Assembly (NCBI GenBank): GCA_018896595.1
Contig: JAHIME010000003.1
Span: 1-54,615 of the forward strand
DNA from: Patescibacteria group bacterium
GTDB lineage: Bacteria; Patescibacteriota; Patescibacteriia; Patescibacteriales; VMTK01
Direction of reading: 5' to 3'
Length of the DNA stretch: 54,615 bases
The translations under genes and the position numbers were made by a program. The notes beneath the pieces were generated by a model. It was not told the DNA's origin, made no database searches, and saw only the letters and a list, made by a program, of their open reading frames with translations. Below are positions 1 to 7,242 of the stretch, piece by piece (within the stretch, counting starts at the first letter, position 1; the number at the start of each line of letters is the position of its first letter).

Positions 1-348
1 CCCCAGGCAAGGGGAAAAAGAAAATCCCAAGTATCCTATGGGGCGGCTGATTTCCCCAAAAAACCGATACCCCTTACGAGGTATCTCCACGTCCTCGTCA
101 ACGGCCTCGCCCATGCGCCACTCTTCAAGGCCGAGGCTGAGCTTTAAGCCAGGCAAATTGGAAAAATCACTGAGATTGGCTTGAATCCCAATCCCGATGC
201 ATGACTTATGCCCTTCGCTTTCACCATTTTCTTTCCATTCCATCCCTGCCGCCCTTAAAGACGGCTCCACTTCAACATCAACCGCGTAAGCGAAAGATGC
301 CAATCCGAGAAACAACACCGCCAATACTGCCGCACATGCCTTTTTCAT
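1..348 (-). CDS. Secreted protein of unknown function, truncated by the window edge
   Basis: The reading frame is open from position 348 to the left edge, giving 116 residues with no stop, so the C-terminus is missing. Residues 1-22 form a classic signal peptide (Lys-Lys, a hydrophobic core rich in Ala, Val and Leu, then AYA before a likely cleavage site). The mature part has alternating polar and hydrophobic stretches (for example around GIGIQANL and LKLSLGLE) that resemble short beta strands. An AGGAGG lies 8 nt before the chosen ATG; an in-frame ATG at 354 is too close to it. A near-perfect promoter lies upstream. The gene looks GC-richer than its neighbours and has a much stronger Shine-Dalgarno than they do. 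A beta-barrel-like or surface protein is a guess; no family was recognised. Confidence 0.75.
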   Translation of the reverse strand, partial: MKKACAAVLAVLFLGLASFAYAVDVEVEPSLRAAGMEWKENGESEGHKSCIGIGIQANLSDFSNLPGLKLSLGLEEWRMGEAVDEDVEIPRKGYRFFGEISRPIGYLGFSFSPCLG

Positions 349-422
349 ACCCATATCCTCCTTTTGTTTTTTAAACAAAAAATCAAGAATTTTTAAAATC
401 CTTAATTCTTGTTTAGTTTTAT

Positions 423-450
423 ATTATAGCTGATTATCAACTTTTGTCAA
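423..450 (-). promoter_or_regulatory. Consensus sigma70-type promoter for the left-edge secreted protein
   Basis: On the minus strand TTGACA (450-445) is followed after 16 nt by TATAAT (428-423), both perfect consensus hexamers. The predicted transcript start is near 416, giving a leader of about 70 nt. The leader contains two inverted repeats: 363-380 (TTTTGTTT/AAACAAAA) and 384-411 (CAAGAATT/AATTCTTG). Confidence 0.75.
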
Positions 451-496
451 GGATGATAAAAAATAGCTAATTCTGCATAAAAATCAAACTTTCTAA

Positions 497-1432
497 TTAA
501 AGCGGCATCGGCGCTATTTCCCGCGAATCTTTATCGCGAACTTTTTGGCCCAGGCACTGGTAGCCGGCTTCATGGGGCCAGCGGTCTTTGTAATCATAAT
601 TACCATAAATAACATCTTCATCCTTATTTGAAGTTATAAATGCGACGCACAATTCATAAGTGTTTTCGTTGATTATTTTATATTCAAACTTTTCTTTTGT
701 CGCGGGATTTTCCAAGTCTTTATCGGTAATATAGGTAAACTCGGTTTTTAATTCTTCCAAATCGGCCGGCAATTTTTCGTAATCTTGATAATAAGTATTA
801 AGAGCGCCGTCAACTTTTTGAAAATTGTCTAAAATAGCATTGTCGTATTTTCTGTTCCTTGTTTCCGTTGGCGATTCAACAAAGAAAAGAGAAGCGACAA
901 AGACGGCCGCAACCGCGGCCAAAGAGCAATAAAAATAAATCCGTATGACTTTGTCTTTCTTGCCGGCCGGCTCTTCTCTTTTTATGTCGTAAAAATAAAA
1001 AGTAAATATCGCCGCGGCAATAACTATGGCAGTCATGGCTTTTAAAATAAACTTTATCGTAAGCTCGCCGTCCAAAAAATTATTTATCACGGCTATCAGC
1101 CAGCCCAGCATCACGACCGACGCGACAAAAAGAATAAAATAAGTAAGCCATTTGCGGATTCCCGAATCTTTGCTTAAAGCGCCGGAATAGAGATTTTTAA
1201 AAATCTGGCGCATTGTAAGATAATAAATCGGCGCGGCAATGATTATCGCCGAAATGGCGAATTTAAGCTGGTCCGGCGAAAAGCTAACGCTGTACTGGCT
1301 TAAGACATCAACTATTTTTTTATTAATAATTTGAAAAATAATCATGCCGCCCGCGAGCGCCATAAATACGAGCGCCACCAGGGACAGCATGTAGAAAAAA
1401 GCGAATTTAGCCGAGTTGTTTTGCGTGTCCAT
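497..1432 (-). CDS. Five-helix membrane protein, DUF5671-like, with a pseudopilin-like soluble tail
   Basis: The 311-residue protein has five predicted transmembrane helices at about residues 10-34, 57-73, 92-115, 127-147 and 167-186. The membrane part resembles the DUF5671 proteins often seen in Patescibacteria, recognised from memory of the pattern only. The soluble part from about 190 to 311 begins with a short helix followed by a YYQDY...LPADLEEL pattern. This is typical of the alpha-beta linker of type IV pseudopilins and minor pilins, here placed after several helices rather than one. It starts 5 nt after the aspS stop, so it is probably co-transcribed with aspS. Function unknown; an envelope or pilus-related role is an inference. 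Confidence 0.7.
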   Translation of the reverse strand: MDTQNNSAKFAFFYMLSLVALVFMALAGGMIIFQIINKKIVDVLSQYSVSFSPDQLKFAISAIIIAAPIYYLTMRQIFKNLYSGALSKDSGIRKWLTYFILFVASVVMLGWLIAVINNFLDGELTIKFILKAMTAIVIAAAIFTFYFYDIKREEPAGKKDKVIRIYFYCSLAAVAAVFVASLFFVESPTETRNRKYDNAILDNFQKVDGALNTYYQDYEKLPADLEELKTEFTYITDKDLENPATKEKFEYKIINENTYELCVAFITSNKDEDVIYGNYDYKDRWPHEAGYQCLGQKVRDKDSREIAPMPL

Positions 1433-1437
1433 AATTT

Positions 1438-3240
1438 TTAATTATTTAAATTTTTTAAATTTAACTCTTTAAGATGCTTCTCGCTTACTTCGCTCGGGCT
1501 GTCCATCATCACATCGCGCGCCTGGCCGTCCTTTGGAAATGCGTAAATGTCGCGGATTGATTCGCAATCAAATAAAATCATCATAATGCGGTCAATGCCG
1601 GGCGCGGCTCCCCCATGCGGCGGAGCGCCGTATTCAAAAGCGCGGACCATATGGCCGAATTTCTTGTCCACCTCTTCTTTAGCATAGCCGGCTATTTCAA
1701 ACGCCTTGTACATAATATCGGGTTCATGATTGCGGATGGCGCCGGAAGAAACTTCGTAGCCGTTGCAGACAATATCATATTGATAGGCCAGAATGTCCAA
1801 AGGATTTTTTTCCTCAAGCGCTTTAAGCCCGCCCTGGGGCATGGAAAACGGATTATGGGAAAAATCAATTTTTCCTTCTTCCAGCTCGGAATAATCATAC
1901 ATCGGATAATCATAAATCCAGCACCAAGCCGCGATTTTTTCGTCTTTTAAGCCCAAACGGGCCCCGCATTCGTTTCGCGCCGCGCCCAAGCAAGCGCAAA
2001 CTATTCTCCAGCTGTCGGCGCCGAAAAAAATTATATCGCCCGGCTTGCCGCCAACCTCTTTGACAATTTTGTCAGCCAGCTTATCACCTAAAAATTTTAT
2101 TATAGGCGATTTTAATTCAAATAACTTTGAACTTTGAACTTTGAACTTTGAACTTATTATAATATATGCCAAACCTTTCGCGCCCTTGCTTTTGGCTATT
2201 TCGGTTAACTCGTCAATTTCCTTGCGGCTGAATTTCGCGCCGTTATCAACTTTCAAGGCGTGGACCACTCCCCCGCTTTTTATCGCCTCGGCGAACACCG
2301 CGAAGCCGCAATCTTTAACCAAATTCGTAATAGGTATAATTTCCAAACCAAAGCGCAAATCCGGCTTATCCGTGCCGTATTTGTTCATTGAATCCATATA
2401 AGTTACGCGGGGGAAGGGCTTGCTTAAAACTTTTTTCTTGCTGAACTTTTCAGTTAGCTCAATCATCAGCGGCTCAACCGCCTGCCAGACATCTTCCTGC
2501 TCCACAAAGCTCATTTCCATGTCAATCTGGTAAAAATCCCCCGGATGCCTGTCGGCGCGCGGGTCCTCGTCGCGGAAGCAAGGAGCAATCTGGAAATACT
2601 TGTCAAAGCCGGCTACCATTAATAACTGCTTAAACTGCTGGGGCGCCTGGGGCAGGGCGTAGAACTTTCCCGGATAAATTCGCGAAGGCACCAAATAATC
2701 GCGCGCCCCTTCCGGCGAGGAATTTGCCAAAATCGGCGTCTGTATTTCTATAAAATCCCGCTCATGGAAATAGTCGCGGACATATTGCATTAATTGGTCG
2801 CGCTTAATTAAAATTTCCCGCAGTCTTTCCCTGCGCAGGTCCAAAAAGCGATATTTCAGCCGAATATGCTCGTTGGCCTCGCCGGCTTTTTCCTCGTCAA
2901 TTTCAAAAGGCGGAGTTTTTGACTCCGATAAAATTTTCAGTTCAAAGCATTCCACTTCAATTTCCCCTGTTTTTAATTTTTTATTAACCATACCGGCCGG
3001 CCGCGCCGCCACTTTTCCTTTAATTTTTATCACCCATTCGGCGCGCAATTTGTCGGCTTCTTGCCAGGCCTCTTTTCGCGCTTCCGGGTCAAAGGTGAGC
3101 TGGGTCAGGCCGTAGCGGTCGCGCAAATCAATAAAAATAATGCCGCCATGGTCGCGCCGGCGATGCACCCAGCCGGCCAATTCAACGGTTTCGCCGGCTT
3201 CTTTTTTGGTTAATTCTCCGCAAGTATGCGTTCTCAACAT
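1438..3240 (-). CDS. aspS: Aspartyl-tRNA synthetase, possibly non-discriminating
   Basis: This class II synthetase charges tRNA-Asp with aspartate in the cytoplasm. The 600 residues match the bacterial form: an N-terminal OB-fold anticodon domain (about 1-105), the catalytic core with motif 2 (FRDEDPRADRHPGDF, 222-236) and motif 3 (GAAPGIDRIMM, 544-554), and an inserted GAD domain (about 300-420). His31 and Gly83 occupy positions that in Pseudomonas AspRS were linked to also accepting tRNA-Asn, so a non-discriminating enzyme is plausible. Residues 362-375 are encoded by a tandem heptanucleotide repeat inside the GAD domain and look like an insertion. No Shine-Dalgarno precedes the ATG. Confidence 0.95.
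   Translation of the reverse strand: MLRTHTCGELTKKEAGETVELAGWVHRRRDHGGIIFIDLRDRYGLTQLTFDPEARKEAWQEADKLRAEWVIKIKGKVAARPAGMVNKKLKTGEIEVECFELKILSESKTPPFEIDEEKAGEANEHIRLKYRFLDLRRERLREILIKRDQLMQYVRDYFHERDFIEIQTPILANSSPEGARDYLVPSRIYPGKFYALPQAPQQFKQLLMVAGFDKYFQIAPCFRDEDPRADRHPGDFYQIDMEMSFVEQEDVWQAVEPLMIELTEKFSKKKVLSKPFPRVTYMDSMNKYGTDKPDLRFGLEIIPITNLVKDCGFAVFAEAIKSGGVVHALKVDNGAKFSRKEIDELTEIAKSKGAKGLAYIIISSKFKVQSSKLFELKSPIIKFLGDKLADKIVKEVGGKPGDIIFFGADSWRIVCACLGAARNECGARLGLKDEKIAAWCWIYDYPMYDYSELEEGKIDFSHNPFSMPQGGLKALEEKNPLDILAYQYDIVCNGYEVSSGAIRNHEPDIMYKAFEIAGYAKEEVDKKFGHMVRAFEYGAPPHGGAAPGIDRIMMILFDCESIRDIYAFPKDGQARDVMMDSPSEVSEKHLKELNLKNLNN
2123..2155. repeat. Tandem AACTTTG heptamer repeat inside aspS
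   Basis: Four perfect tandem copies of AACTTTG plus a partial fifth (AACTT) lie within the aspS reading frame. They encode residues around 362-375 of the GAD domain. Three heptamers make 21 nt, so the period can be tolerated in frame. Confidence 0.9.
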
Positions 3241-3243
3241 ATA

Positions 3244-3294
3244 AAAAGTTATATAATTTATACTTATATCCTACCTCATTTTCCCAATTTTAGC
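3244..3294 (-). promoter_or_regulatory. Possible aspS promoter region
   Basis: The 91 nt between aspS and the upstream terminator hold several weak promoter-like pairs on the minus strand, such as TTGCTA, 17 nt, TAGGAT, and a TATAAA nearer the ATG. A promoter is expected here because a terminator lies immediately upstream. I cannot choose between the candidates. Confidence 0.35.
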
Positions 3295-3297
3295 AAG

Positions 3298-3333
3298 AAA
3301 AAAGCCGGCTTTAGCGTTTCCGCCAAATCGGCT
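3298..3333 (-). terminator. Rho-independent terminator after the two small unknown genes
   Basis: On the minus strand a hairpin beginning AGCCG at the stop codon of the 93-residue gene closes with a GAAA tetraloop and ends CCGGCT, followed directly by a run of T. The stem has one mismatch and one G-U pair. The TAG stop codon abuts the 5' arm. It separates the small gene pair from aspS. Confidence 0.75.
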
Positions 3334-3613
3334 ATTTGATATAAGTGATTCCTCCTTTTAAATTATTGTTTACTATGATTTTTTCTCCTGTTTTTCTGTT
3401 TGTCAGTAAAATTTTTCTTGCCGACAATTTTTTTCGCGACAAATCTCCTTCCCTTATTCTCCTTTTTAAACTTTTTTTGCTTATGGGTTTAAAAAAACCG
3501 GATCGCTCAACGCATCTGCCGATATAATGCCAGCTCTCTTGTCCGCTTGAGCTTAATATTGGCAGCTTTTCCTTTTTTCTCGCATGCTTTTTTCTTTCGT
3601 TCCTGATACCCAA
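3332..3613 (-). CDS. Small basic protein of unknown function
   Basis: The 93-residue product is very rich in Lys and Arg, especially residues 4-17 and 42-75, with no recognised domain. The charge would suit a nucleic-acid or ribosome-binding protein, but that is only a guess. The start is TTG; upstream the minus strand carries AAGGCGGTGAT at a workable Shine-Dalgarno distance. It begins 6 nt after the stop of the preceding small gene, so the two are probably one transcription unit ending at the terminator that starts at its stop codon. Confidence 0.55.
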   Translation of the reverse strand: MGIRNERKKHARKKEKLPILSSSGQESWHYIGRCVERSGFFKPISKKSLKRRIREGDLSRKKLSARKILLTNRKTGEKIIVNNNLKGGITYIK

Positions 3614-3619
3614 TTTACA

Positions 3620-3904
3620 TCACCGCCTTTTGTTATTTTTTTTCTCCTGTGGACAATCTATACAAGAAAAACTCCACCACTTTTCTTTTAAAAAATCATC
3701 GGAACATTCTCTGTAATACTTGCATAATGACCACCTTAGTTCAGCAACCAACTTTTGGTATTTTAACTGACAAAGTCTTCCAGGGGATTTTATTTCCGTT
3801 ATTACAGCTGTTATGTTATTATAAAGATTTAATTCTTTTTTAACACCCGTTTTAAATTCGTATTTCAGGTTTAATGTAACTACAATTATTTTTTCGCTAT
3901 TCAT
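3620..3904 (-). CDS. Small cysteine-containing protein of unknown function
   Basis: The 94-residue product has five Cys, including a C-terminal CxxC (FSCIDCPQ) that could bind a metal, and a basic end (KKNNKRR). No family was recognised. It is preceded by a strong AGGAGG-type Shine-Dalgarno (AAAAGGAGGAGGGAGAAG then ATG), which is unusual in this window where most starts have none. It lies directly upstream of the basic 93-residue gene and downstream of recO. Confidence 0.55.
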   Translation of the reverse strand: MNSEKIIVVTLNLKYEFKTGVKKELNLYNNITAVITEIKSPGRLCQLKYQKLVAELRWSLCKYYRECSDDFLKEKWWSFSCIDCPQEKKNNKRR

Positions 3905-3926
3905 CTTCTCCCTCCTCCTTTTCGCG

Positions 3927-4652
3927 TTAGCAATAAATAAAATTATAAAAAGAGCATATTATATCGTTTATTTCTTTAATTAGCTTATCATTGATTTTTA
4001 ATTTTATCAGTTTATTCAAATCGCTTTCAACCGCCAATCTTAACACTTTAATGCAATCGGCGGAAATTGGCAAGACATGCTTGTTTTTATTATTTTTTTG
4101 GCAACTTGCGCAAACCAAACCGCCTTTGGATAAATTAAATTGGTTGCCCGCGGGCAAAATTTTATTTCCGCAAATCACGCAATTGTGCAGCTCGGGCCGA
4201 TAACCCAACTCTGCCAACATATTTAATGTAAAAAAATGATAAAATAACTGATACCTGATAACTGATAACTTATTTTCATTTAATGTTTCTAAAAAATCTT
4301 GCAACAATTCAAATAACTTCTCTCCTTTTTCGCCCGGTTTGACTGATTTATTAAAAATGGCAACGGCTTGAGCGGCAAAAAACAGCTTTTCCAAATCGGT
4401 TTTTATGTTATAGTGGCAATTTTGGCTGATCGCGGCGCCGATATAATCATACTGCCTGCCCCGCGCCACCATTAAATCGGAAAGATTGAACGGCTCAAGG
4501 TGTCCGGCTAATTTTGAAGAAATCTTTTTTGTTCCCCGCGCCACCAAATCAATCTTGCCCCTGTCGCGGCTGTAAACAATAACTCGGCAATCATTTTCCC
4601 TGAACGGCTGGCGGCTTAAAATTATCGCCTTTGTTTGATAAGTAGCTTCCAT
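3927..4652 (-). CDS. recO: DNA repair protein RecO
   Basis: RecO helps RecF and RecR load RecA on gapped, SSB-coated DNA and anneals complementary strands. The 241-residue length is normal. The N-terminal OB fold is visible (about 1-80, with ILSRQPFRENDCRVIVYS), and the zinc module has Cys158, Cys161, Cys181 and Cys184 as two CxxC pairs. Residues near 128-141 are encoded by four heptanucleotide units (4246-4273), as seen in several other genes here. It starts 13 nt after ruvX and appears co-transcribed with it. No Shine-Dalgarno is seen. Confidence 0.92.
   Translation of the reverse strand: MEATYQTKAIILSRQPFRENDCRVIVYSRDRGKIDLVARGTKKISSKLAGHLEPFNLSDLMVARGRQYDYIGAAISQNCHYNIKTDLEKLFFAAQAVAIFNKSVKPGEKGEKLFELLQDFLETLNENKLSVIRYQLFYHFFTLNMLAELGYRPELHNCVICGNKILPAGNQFNLSKGGLVCASCQKNNKNKHVLPISADCIKVLRLAVESDLNKLIKLKINDKLIKEINDIICSFYNFIYC
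4246..4273. repeat. Heptanucleotide-phased repeat inside recO
   Basis: Four consecutive 7-nt units read AACTGAT, ACCTGAT, AACTGAT, AACTTAT. They lie in the coding sequence of the RecO helical region. Confidence 0.8.
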
Positions 4653-4665
4653 AAATTAATTTCTA

Positions 4666-5040
4666 TTAATTTCTATCCAAGTAATTCTGCAGTATCAGCA
4701 TCGCCGCGATCGCGTCGCGCGACGCCTTAACTTTCTTGCCGCCGATTAGGGCATCGGCCGCCTTGCTAGTCAGCCGCTCGTCAATTGTTTTAATCGGAAT
4801 ATTTATTTTCTTTTTCAGCGAATTTAAAAATTCTAAAAACTCATCTTGCATTTTTAATTTTGCGTTTCGCATCTTTAACGGAGCGCCGACAACAACCATG
4901 CCTATCTCATCGTCTTTTATAGTCTTTATTATCTCGTTAATGCCGCCAACAACCTTAAAAGGCGTAGCTATTTTTGTCTCGCTATCGCCAAGCGCCAAAC
5001 CGATTCTTTTTTCTCCCCAGTCTATTCCTAAATACCTCAT
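4666..5040 (-). CDS. ruvX: RuvX/YqgF-type RNase H-fold nuclease (16S rRNA processing or Holliday junction resolvase)
   Basis: The 124-residue protein has the YqgF fold. The first catalytic Asp is in YLGIDWGEKRIG (Asp7), followed by VVVGAPL, then DERLTS, and the last acidic residue is in RDAIAAMLILQ. Members of this family act in pre-16S rRNA 5' maturation and were named as putative Holliday junction resolvases. Residues around MRNAKLKMQD replace the usual variable loop after the GAPL motif and are encoded by heptanucleotide units at 4846-4873. It sits between map and recO in the same orientation. Confidence 0.92.
   Translation of the reverse strand: MRYLGIDWGEKRIGLALGDSETKIATPFKVVGGINEIIKTIKDDEIGMVVVGAPLKMRNAKLKMQDEFLEFLNSLKKKINIPIKTIDERLTSKAADALIGGKKVKASRDAIAAMLILQNYLDRN
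4846..4873. repeat. Heptanucleotide-phased repeat inside ruvX
   Basis: Four units read TTGCATT, TTTAATT, TTGCGTT, TCGCATC. The first unit also occurs in the repeat at the end of the second gpmI gene. Confidence 0.7.
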
Positions 5041-5051
5041 AAAATATGCTT

Positions 5052-5855
5052 TTACAAAAAAGTAAGTACTTCACACCCTTTCTCTGTAACCACGACGGTG
5101 TGTTCAAAATGGGCGCTTAAACCGCCGTCGGCAGTTAATATGGTAAGTCCGTCTCTGCCGGTTTTAATTTTCCAGCCCCCCGCGTTAACCATGGGCTCTA
5201 TGGCTATAGTCATGCCCGGTTTTAAAATAATATTTTCTCCCGAGCGCTCGGAACCATCCGAAATTTCATAGTTGGGCACTTGCGGCTCTTCATGCACGGC
5301 CGTGCCGACGCCATGGCCGACCAGCTCGCGCACCACGGAAAAACCCTGCTTTTCAACATATTGCCGGATCGCCCTGCCGATATCATTTAAAGTATTGCCC
5401 GGCTTAACTTGTTTAATGGCCAGCTCCAAGGATTTTTTTGTTACATTGATTAATTTTTTCGCCGGCTTGCTAATTTTGCCTATCGCCGCGGTAACCGCCA
5501 TATCGGTGTAATAACCGCGCGTATTTTTCCCATAGGGGTATTCCATGCCTAAATCCAGGCCGATTATATCGCCTTGATTTAATTCGCGCGGCGGCAAAGC
5601 CGGAGCATGAACTACTTCGTTATTTATTGAAACGCATAAAGCGGTGGGAAAAGCGCGCGCGTCGCGCATTGACTTATAGCCCTTGAAAGAAGGCCTGCCT
5701 CCCGCGGCTTTAATCAAATCGCAAGCCGTTTTTTCCAAATGGCCCGTGGTCGCGCCCGGCTTCGCCGCGATAGCTACTTGTTTTAAAATTTCCGCTAAAA
5801 TCCTGCCGCCGCGGCGCATTATTTCAATTTCTTTTTCCGTTTTAATTATTATCAT
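5052..5855 (-). CDS. map: Methionine aminopeptidase, type I
   Basis: The enzyme removes the initiator methionine from nascent proteins. The 267 residues show the pita-bread fold with the five dimetal ligands expected from family alignment: Asp101, Asp118, His181 (GHGVG), Glu220 (AIEPM) and Glu251 (FEHTV). A short insertion between the two Asp ligands (EYPYGKNTRG) makes that loop longer than in E. coli. The gene overlaps the end of adk by 14 nt, the adk-map pairing commonly found after secY in bacteria. Confidence 0.95.
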   Translation of the reverse strand: MIIIKTEKEIEIMRRGGRILAEILKQVAIAAKPGATTGHLEKTACDLIKAAGGRPSFKGYKSMRDARAFPTALCVSINNEVVHAPALPPRELNQGDIIGLDLGMEYPYGKNTRGYYTDMAVTAAIGKISKPAKKLINVTKKSLELAIKQVKPGNTLNDIGRAIRQYVEKQGFSVVRELVGHGVGTAVHEEPQVPNYEISDGSERSGENIILKPGMTIAIEPMVNAGGWKIKTGRDGLTILTADGGLSAHFEHTVVVTEKGCEVLTFL

Positions 5856-6543
5856 ACATCGCTCTTTCCGCTAACTCTTTTATAATATTATTTTGAACTT
5901 GATTAATATTTTGTTCCCCGTCTATTTCAATCAACTTATCACTTTTCTCAAAATAATCAAGCAGGGGCTTTATTTTTTGATGATATAATTTTAATCTATC
6001 GGCAATCAATTTCGGCTTGTCATCATGCCTGATATATAATTTCTTGCCGCACAAATCGCAAAGACCGCTCTTTTTCGGCGGATTGTATATTAAATGGTAA
6101 GCGGCGCCGCAGTCGCAAACTCTTCTGCCGCCCAGCCGGCGCTTTACTTCCTTGTCGCTCACATTAATTAAAATCGCGCGAACATAATCTTGCCTGCCTT
6201 GCCTGCAGGCAGGCTTGCCGGCAATTTTTTCCAATTTTTTAATTAAAAAATCAAGCTGCGCCCTTTTTCTGGGGTAGCCGTCAAAAACGATTCCCGCCCG
6301 AGCGTCAAATCTTTTAAAGCATTTGAGAATAATTTTTTCAATAATTTCGTCGGGAACTAATTTGCCGGAATCTATAATCGGCTTTATTTTCCTGCCTATC
6401 GCCGTATTTGAATCTTCCTCGTGCCTTAATAATTCTCCCGGCGAAACAACGGGAAGATTTAATTTCTTGGCCAGCATATCGGCCTGCGTACCTTTGCCTG
6501 AACCGGGAGGGCCAAAAAAGATGAGAAATGTTTTTTGAGACAT
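5842..6543 (-). CDS. adk: Adenylate kinase with zinc-finger lid
   Basis: The enzyme interconverts AMP, ADP and ATP. The P-loop GPPGSGKGTQ is at 11-20 and FDGYPR at 87-92. The lid carries cysteines at 143, 145, 162 and 165, a zinc site in which the first pair is CxC rather than CxxC. Residues 109-118 (GKPACRQGRQ) have no counterpart in ordinary adenylate kinases. They are encoded by a 25-bp palindromic element (6190-6214) that recurs in rplX. At 233 residues it is somewhat longer than usual. It overlaps map by 14 nt. Confidence 0.95.
   Translation of the reverse strand: MSQKTFLIFFGPPGSGKGTQADMLAKKLNLPVVSPGELLRHEEDSNTAIGRKIKPIIDSGKLVPDEIIEKIILKCFKRFDARAGIVFDGYPRKRAQLDFLIKKLEKIAGKPACRQGRQDYVRAILINVSDKEVKRRLGGRRVCDCGAAYHLIYNPPKKSGLCDLCGKKLYIRHDDKPKLIADRLKLYHQKIKPLLDYFEKSDKLIEIDGEQNINQVQNNIIKELAERAMYDNN
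6190..6214. repeat. 25-bp palindromic element inside adk
   Basis: The element begins TTGCCTGCCTTGCC and ends CAGGCAGGC. It matches the rplX copy (14815-14839) at 24 of 25 positions, and it contributes in-frame codons to adk. Confidence 0.85.
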
Positions 6544-6571
6544 AAAAATATAAAACTCTAAATTCTAAATC

Positions 6572-7201
6572 CTATATCGGCAAAATCGTAATCGGCGGCG
6601 CGGCAGGAGGTTCCGGCGGGTTATTTTTATCATCGCCGGTTGGAGGATTGCCCGTACCGCCTATTGTTTGAAACTTAGACCGCCCCGGCGCGCCGGCCGG
6701 CTGATTGTCTTGCCCTGTTTGCGGCGCCTGTCCCGGGCCGGCAAATCCGGTGTTAGAGCCATGGCCGGCGGCCTGTCCAGCAAATCCTTGATTATATCCA
6801 TCGCCTTTATACCAGCCGCCTTTTTGCCTTTTATATTCATCTGTTTCCTCGGCAGACCTTTTGCCTAAATAAATATTTACTTTTTCTTTTTTTTCAGCCG
6901 CTTTTTTCGCCATTTTCTGTTCATGAAGGCTTTTTTCGCCTTTGCCAAAAATTTCACTTTCAATTTTTTTCCTTTTTTTATCCTGCAAACCAAGTCCTTT
7001 AAAATACTTCTCCCTTTGCTCTTTACTTTTGTCTTTCAAGGCGCGAGCCAACACCTCCTTAGCCTTGATATTTGTCGGCACTTTTTCTCCCGCTCCTTTA
7101 AGCTTTTCTCTTAAATTTCCTATACCCCGTAAATTTCCTATATCCTTGCCGCTGAATCTGCGGTTGATTTCGGCAAGGGAAAATGATGATTTTACAGACA
7201 T
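6572..7201 (-). CDS. Low-complexity protein of unknown function
   Basis: The 209-residue product has a charged N-terminal half (Lys- and Glu-rich, probably helical, residues 1-115). A Gly, Pro, Gln and Asn-rich C-terminal half (about 125-209) is likely disordered and ends in a short hydrophobic tail. No signal peptide, membrane helix or known domain is visible. It lies between the ABC permease gene and adk in the same orientation, inside what is normally a compact secY-adk-map block. It could be a cytoplasmic scaffold or a partner of the transporter; neither is supported directly. Confidence 0.55.
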   Translation of the reverse strand: MSVKSSFSLAEINRRFSGKDIGNLRGIGNLREKLKGAGEKVPTNIKAKEVLARALKDKSKEQREKYFKGLGLQDKKRKKIESEIFGKGEKSLHEQKMAKKAAEKKEKVNIYLGKRSAEETDEYKRQKGGWYKGDGYNQGFAGQAAGHGSNTGFAGPGQAPQTGQDNQPAGAPGRSKFQTIGGTGNPPTGDDKNNPPEPPAAPPITILPI

Positions 7202-7242
7202 AGAATTTATTGGTCTTATAAGACTTATTAGACTTATCAGAC

